A stretch of DNA of 64,000 bases. Origin: Steroidobacter gossypii. GTDB taxonomy: Bacteria; Pseudomonadota; Gammaproteobacteria; Steroidobacterales; Steroidobacteraceae. Shown here piece after piece: positions 61,822 to 64,000 of this stretch. The translations under genes and the position numbers were made by a program. The notes under the pieces were generated by a model. It saw only the letters and a program-made list of their open reading frames with translations. It was not told the origin of the DNA and did not search any database. Numbering within the stretch: position 1 is the first letter of the stretch; each line of letters begins with the position of its first letter. Location of the stretch: the NCBI RefSeq assembly GCF_016801985.1, contig NZ_JAEVLS010000002.1, forward strand, positions 1,483,276 through 1,547,275, in the 5' to 3' direction.

Positions 61822-62883
61822 CGCGAGGTCACGAGATCCGTCACTGATCAGCGCACTCGAATCCCCCATTTTTCGTAGAAGGCACCCGCATGGGCATGCA
61901 GGCCCAGCCACTCCATACCGTGCAGCCATTGCCTCATGTTCTGCGGAATCCGATTCACAACGGCCACCGATTGAACCACCCGCAATCCAGAGAGTAGAGC
62001 GCCCATGTTGACCGCGCCATGGCCCATCGGCTGCTTCGCTGCTTCAGCCTCGACGTGGCGATCCTCTCGTTCGGCGCCCGACTGCAGCTGCGCGGGGAAA
62101 TCGCGCAAGATTACGCGGTCGCTTCTCGATCGATCTCCAAGACCACGGAAGGCCCTTTCACGCATCGTAACGCTGTTGCCGTGAACAGCTTCCAGGAGCC
62201 TCGCTCGGCTGTTCCCGAACGTGCGGAATACACTGTACACACGCCCATCGTAAGCCTGATTCTTTGTTGCGCCGGACCCATGTGAGCCGCAGCGGACAGG
62301 GCCTCTCAGATACGCATCACTCTGTCTCTTCTTGACACCGCTTCGATCTCCAAAGGCAGGACGCGTGCGCATCCTCCATTCAAAACGCGACTGATCTGAC
62401 ACCCGATCGGAATCGTCGAAAAGACGTTTTCGATTCAATGACATCGACTTGATACCGCGCCAGCAAGTTTGCCTGAGAGAGCAAGATACGTTTGAATGAG
62501 CCGCACATGCCGTGTGATACGCGAGTTACGGCCCAGTAGGTACGACGACATGCCTCAGTCGTATTGTTATAGATCCAGGATACGCAGAGTCATCCTGCTT
62601 TTCCGACCTGCAGGAGTCGCCCTCACGGGCAAGGTTCCGAGGATGCGGATCCGGGCGATGTTCACGGGCCGGTCGCATGCAACGAAGCTCCCGGCGAATG
62701 ATCACGTCTTCGGGTCATCCCCGACCGAACCAGAACTCGGGCGGTCTCGAGACAACGAGGTCACGCCTCCTCCTCGAACTCTCGCGGAGCTCGATCCCGA
62801 GTTGATCAGACATGGTTACGGCCCACATACCTGGCGATGGCGAATGTAGAAGCAATCGCGTATTCCGGCCGATCGTGAGGATG
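61822..62883. other. Stretch with only doubtful frames
   Basis: The longest frame (61848-62444, minus) ends NRIPQNMRQWLHGMEWLGLHAHAGAFYEKWGIRVR, which looks like real protein, while its first 120 residues do not; it may be the tail of a decayed gene. Nothing else is recognised. Confidence 0.3.
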
Positions 62884-62988
62884 GCTCCAGCAGATCACGC
62901 TTCGACAGGTACGCCAGCGCCGCAATTCCGAAGTCATCGATGTACAGCAGATCCAGTTTCGCGAGTTGCTTAATATCGCGTCCCAATT
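62884..62988 (-). mobile_element. IS21 IstB fragment
   Basis: Minus-strand translation reads IKQLAKLDLLYIDDFGIAAL then SKRDLLE, the Walker B region of IstB, the ATP-binding helper of IS21 transposases. Only about 35 codons remain. Confidence 0.6.
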
Positions 62989-63030
62989 GTGGTGCGCGAG
63001 TCGTGAGTTCTGGTTCGTTTGGACTCGTGC

Positions 63031-63245
63031 TCAGCTGACGACTGCCGACAGGCTGGCGGCTTGATTCTCACTCAGGCCCTGCAAGCCTTCAAGCTGCATG
63101 TAGCGTCGCTGCAGTGACCACTTATCGTTCTGCTCGACAAGAGCGCACCGACCAGTCGTGCGATCGATGCATCGTTAGGGAAGATGCCGACCACGTCAGT
63201 GCGCCGCTTGATCTCTGCATTCAGGGGGCGAAGATGCCGCAGGAA
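63031..63245 (-). mobile_element. IS256-family transposase C-terminal fragment
   Basis: The minus strand encodes LNAEIKRRTDVVGIFPNDASIARLVGALL, then after a one-base shift near 63150 VEQNDKWSLQRRYMQLEGL and a stop at 63031-63033. N-x-EI-K-RR-T-x-VVGIFPN is the diagnostic C-terminal motif of IS256-type (mutator) transposases. The rest of the element is gone. Confidence 0.75.
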
Positions 63246-63421
63246 CCCACTATGGGGACGAGCTTCAGTGGCCTGGGCTGCGCGCGATCCCCGTGGTCTT
63301 CCGACATAAATTGGAGGAGCCCTCCACCACAAGTTGACCCGCTTGTGGAATGGCAGGTTCAAACGCCCTCATCGGAATCAGATTCAAGCGGTAGCCACAA
63401 ACGTCCACTCTGGTCCTCCCC

Positions 63422-63541
63422 CTAGGTCGAGAACAGCGCTACGAGAGTAGCTATCGACCCGACGATTGACAGGATCGAAGCAATGATTGTCAGCAGTTGC
63501 CCCAAATCTACCTTGAATTTTATCTTTCTTGACAGGCGCAT
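63422..63541 (-). CDS. Possible 39-residue membrane peptide
   Basis: From the ATG at 63541 the peptide is MRLSRKIKFKVDLGQ followed by one strong membrane helix, LLTIIASILSIVGSIATLVALF. Basic N-terminus plus one helix resembles small membrane proteins and type I toxins. AGGGG lies about eleven bases upstream. The open frame continues upstream to 63712 without domain character. Confidence 0.35.
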   Translation of the reverse strand: MRLSRKIKFKVDLGQLLTIIASILSIVGSIATLVALFST

Positions 63542-64000
63542 GTTGTGACTACCCCTACGGCAAACGAAACCGTCTTTCGGTCCTTTGGGAGTCACCTGCC
63601 GGACAAGTCCTTTATAGGCAAGCTTTGGCGAGCTGACAAATTTGGCGTCACGGACGTCGGCTCGCCCGGGCGAACCATGACAAGTCTTTGAACGTTCTCG
63701 ACCGATCCGCAATCAAGAATCGAGCGAACCGAAAGTCGCCCAAAACGCTGCGCAACCATCCGAGGACCGGCAGTCCCTCGCTATAGGCAGCCACCCCTCG
63801 ACCACACATGCTACTCACTTGCGGAGAAGCAACAGCCTCTGTAGCGCTCCTCCAGCGCTGATCAGCGCACCCGTGAAGCGGTCAAGGATTTCTTGGACAC
63901 ACGGTTGCAGGTAATTCGTTTCTCTCAGGCGGCCAGTTTGGTGCTGGCGGCCAAGTACTCCCGTCGGACCTGCGCCGGTGACCTGTGCTGATGCCGTTCG
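63542..64000. other. Window end, nothing recognised
   Basis: Short unsupported frames only. A near-palindrome GGCGGCCAGTTTGG/TGCTGGCGGCC occurs near 63930-63955 without an obvious role. Confidence 0.25.

Overview
The window is GC-rich DNA of a proteobacterium. The FlhD/FlhC-like pair at 3.5-5.0 kb points to the beta/gamma branch, because that regulator family is essentially confined there; genus cannot be fixed from the sequence. I see no housekeeping operon. Conjugation genes, an entry-exclusion lipoprotein, toxin-antitoxin modules, restriction and anti-plasmid systems, a CRISPR-Cas locus and many broken genes together indicate a mobile-element remnant that has become a defence island. No integrase, complete insertion sequence or rRNA is visible.

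Layout. (1) 0-5.3 kb: virB2-virB3-virB4 on the minus strand (virB4 carries a frameshift), divergent flhD-like and flhC-like regulators with a palindrome that recurs upstream of virB2, and eexN. (2) 5.6-13.8 kb: a gene graveyard holding a decayed RES toxin beside its antitoxin, two broken HipBA modules, scraps of further copies, a thermonuclease and lipoproteins. (3) 14.2-26.7 kb: a type I-G (I-U) CRISPR-Cas locus with 43 repeats, a leader, and cas3-csb3-csb1-csb2-cas4/1-cas2 on the minus strand, with an isolated degenerate repeat-spacer-repeat unit upstream of cas3. (4) 27.7-31.3 kb: decayed DNA including an RHS scrap, then an apparently intact hipBA with three evenly spaced operators. (5) 32.2-37.7 kb: three HNH nucleases (ScoMcrA-like, modification-reader type and an HNH-HIT fusion), a tRNA-like element with an oversized anticodon loop, and a cas1 fossil. 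(6) 37.9-42.7 kb: a large lipoprotein, a tyrosinase-like protein and a membrane protein with a collagen-like tract. (7) 43.7-49.8 kb: a two-gene operon pairing a 1529-residue STAS/GHKL/PRTase/GHKL protein with a receiver-metallophosphoesterase protein; this is the best candidate for an undescribed system. (8) 50.9-59.5 kb: a UPF0489 protein, a gene broken by one stop codon, and a complete Wadjet operon jetABCD. (9) 60.8-64 kb: csrA, a small ORF, an XRE regulator and IS256/IS21 scraps.

How it fits together. Four defence layers look complete: type I-G CRISPR against nucleic acid with known sequence, Wadjet against plasmids, HNH enzymes probably against modified DNA, and the receiver/phosphoesterase operon as a putative signalling-based abortive system. 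The conjugation module cannot work as read here unless the virB4 frameshift is an assembly error. Toxin-antitoxin decay is extensive, with one intact HipBA copy left.
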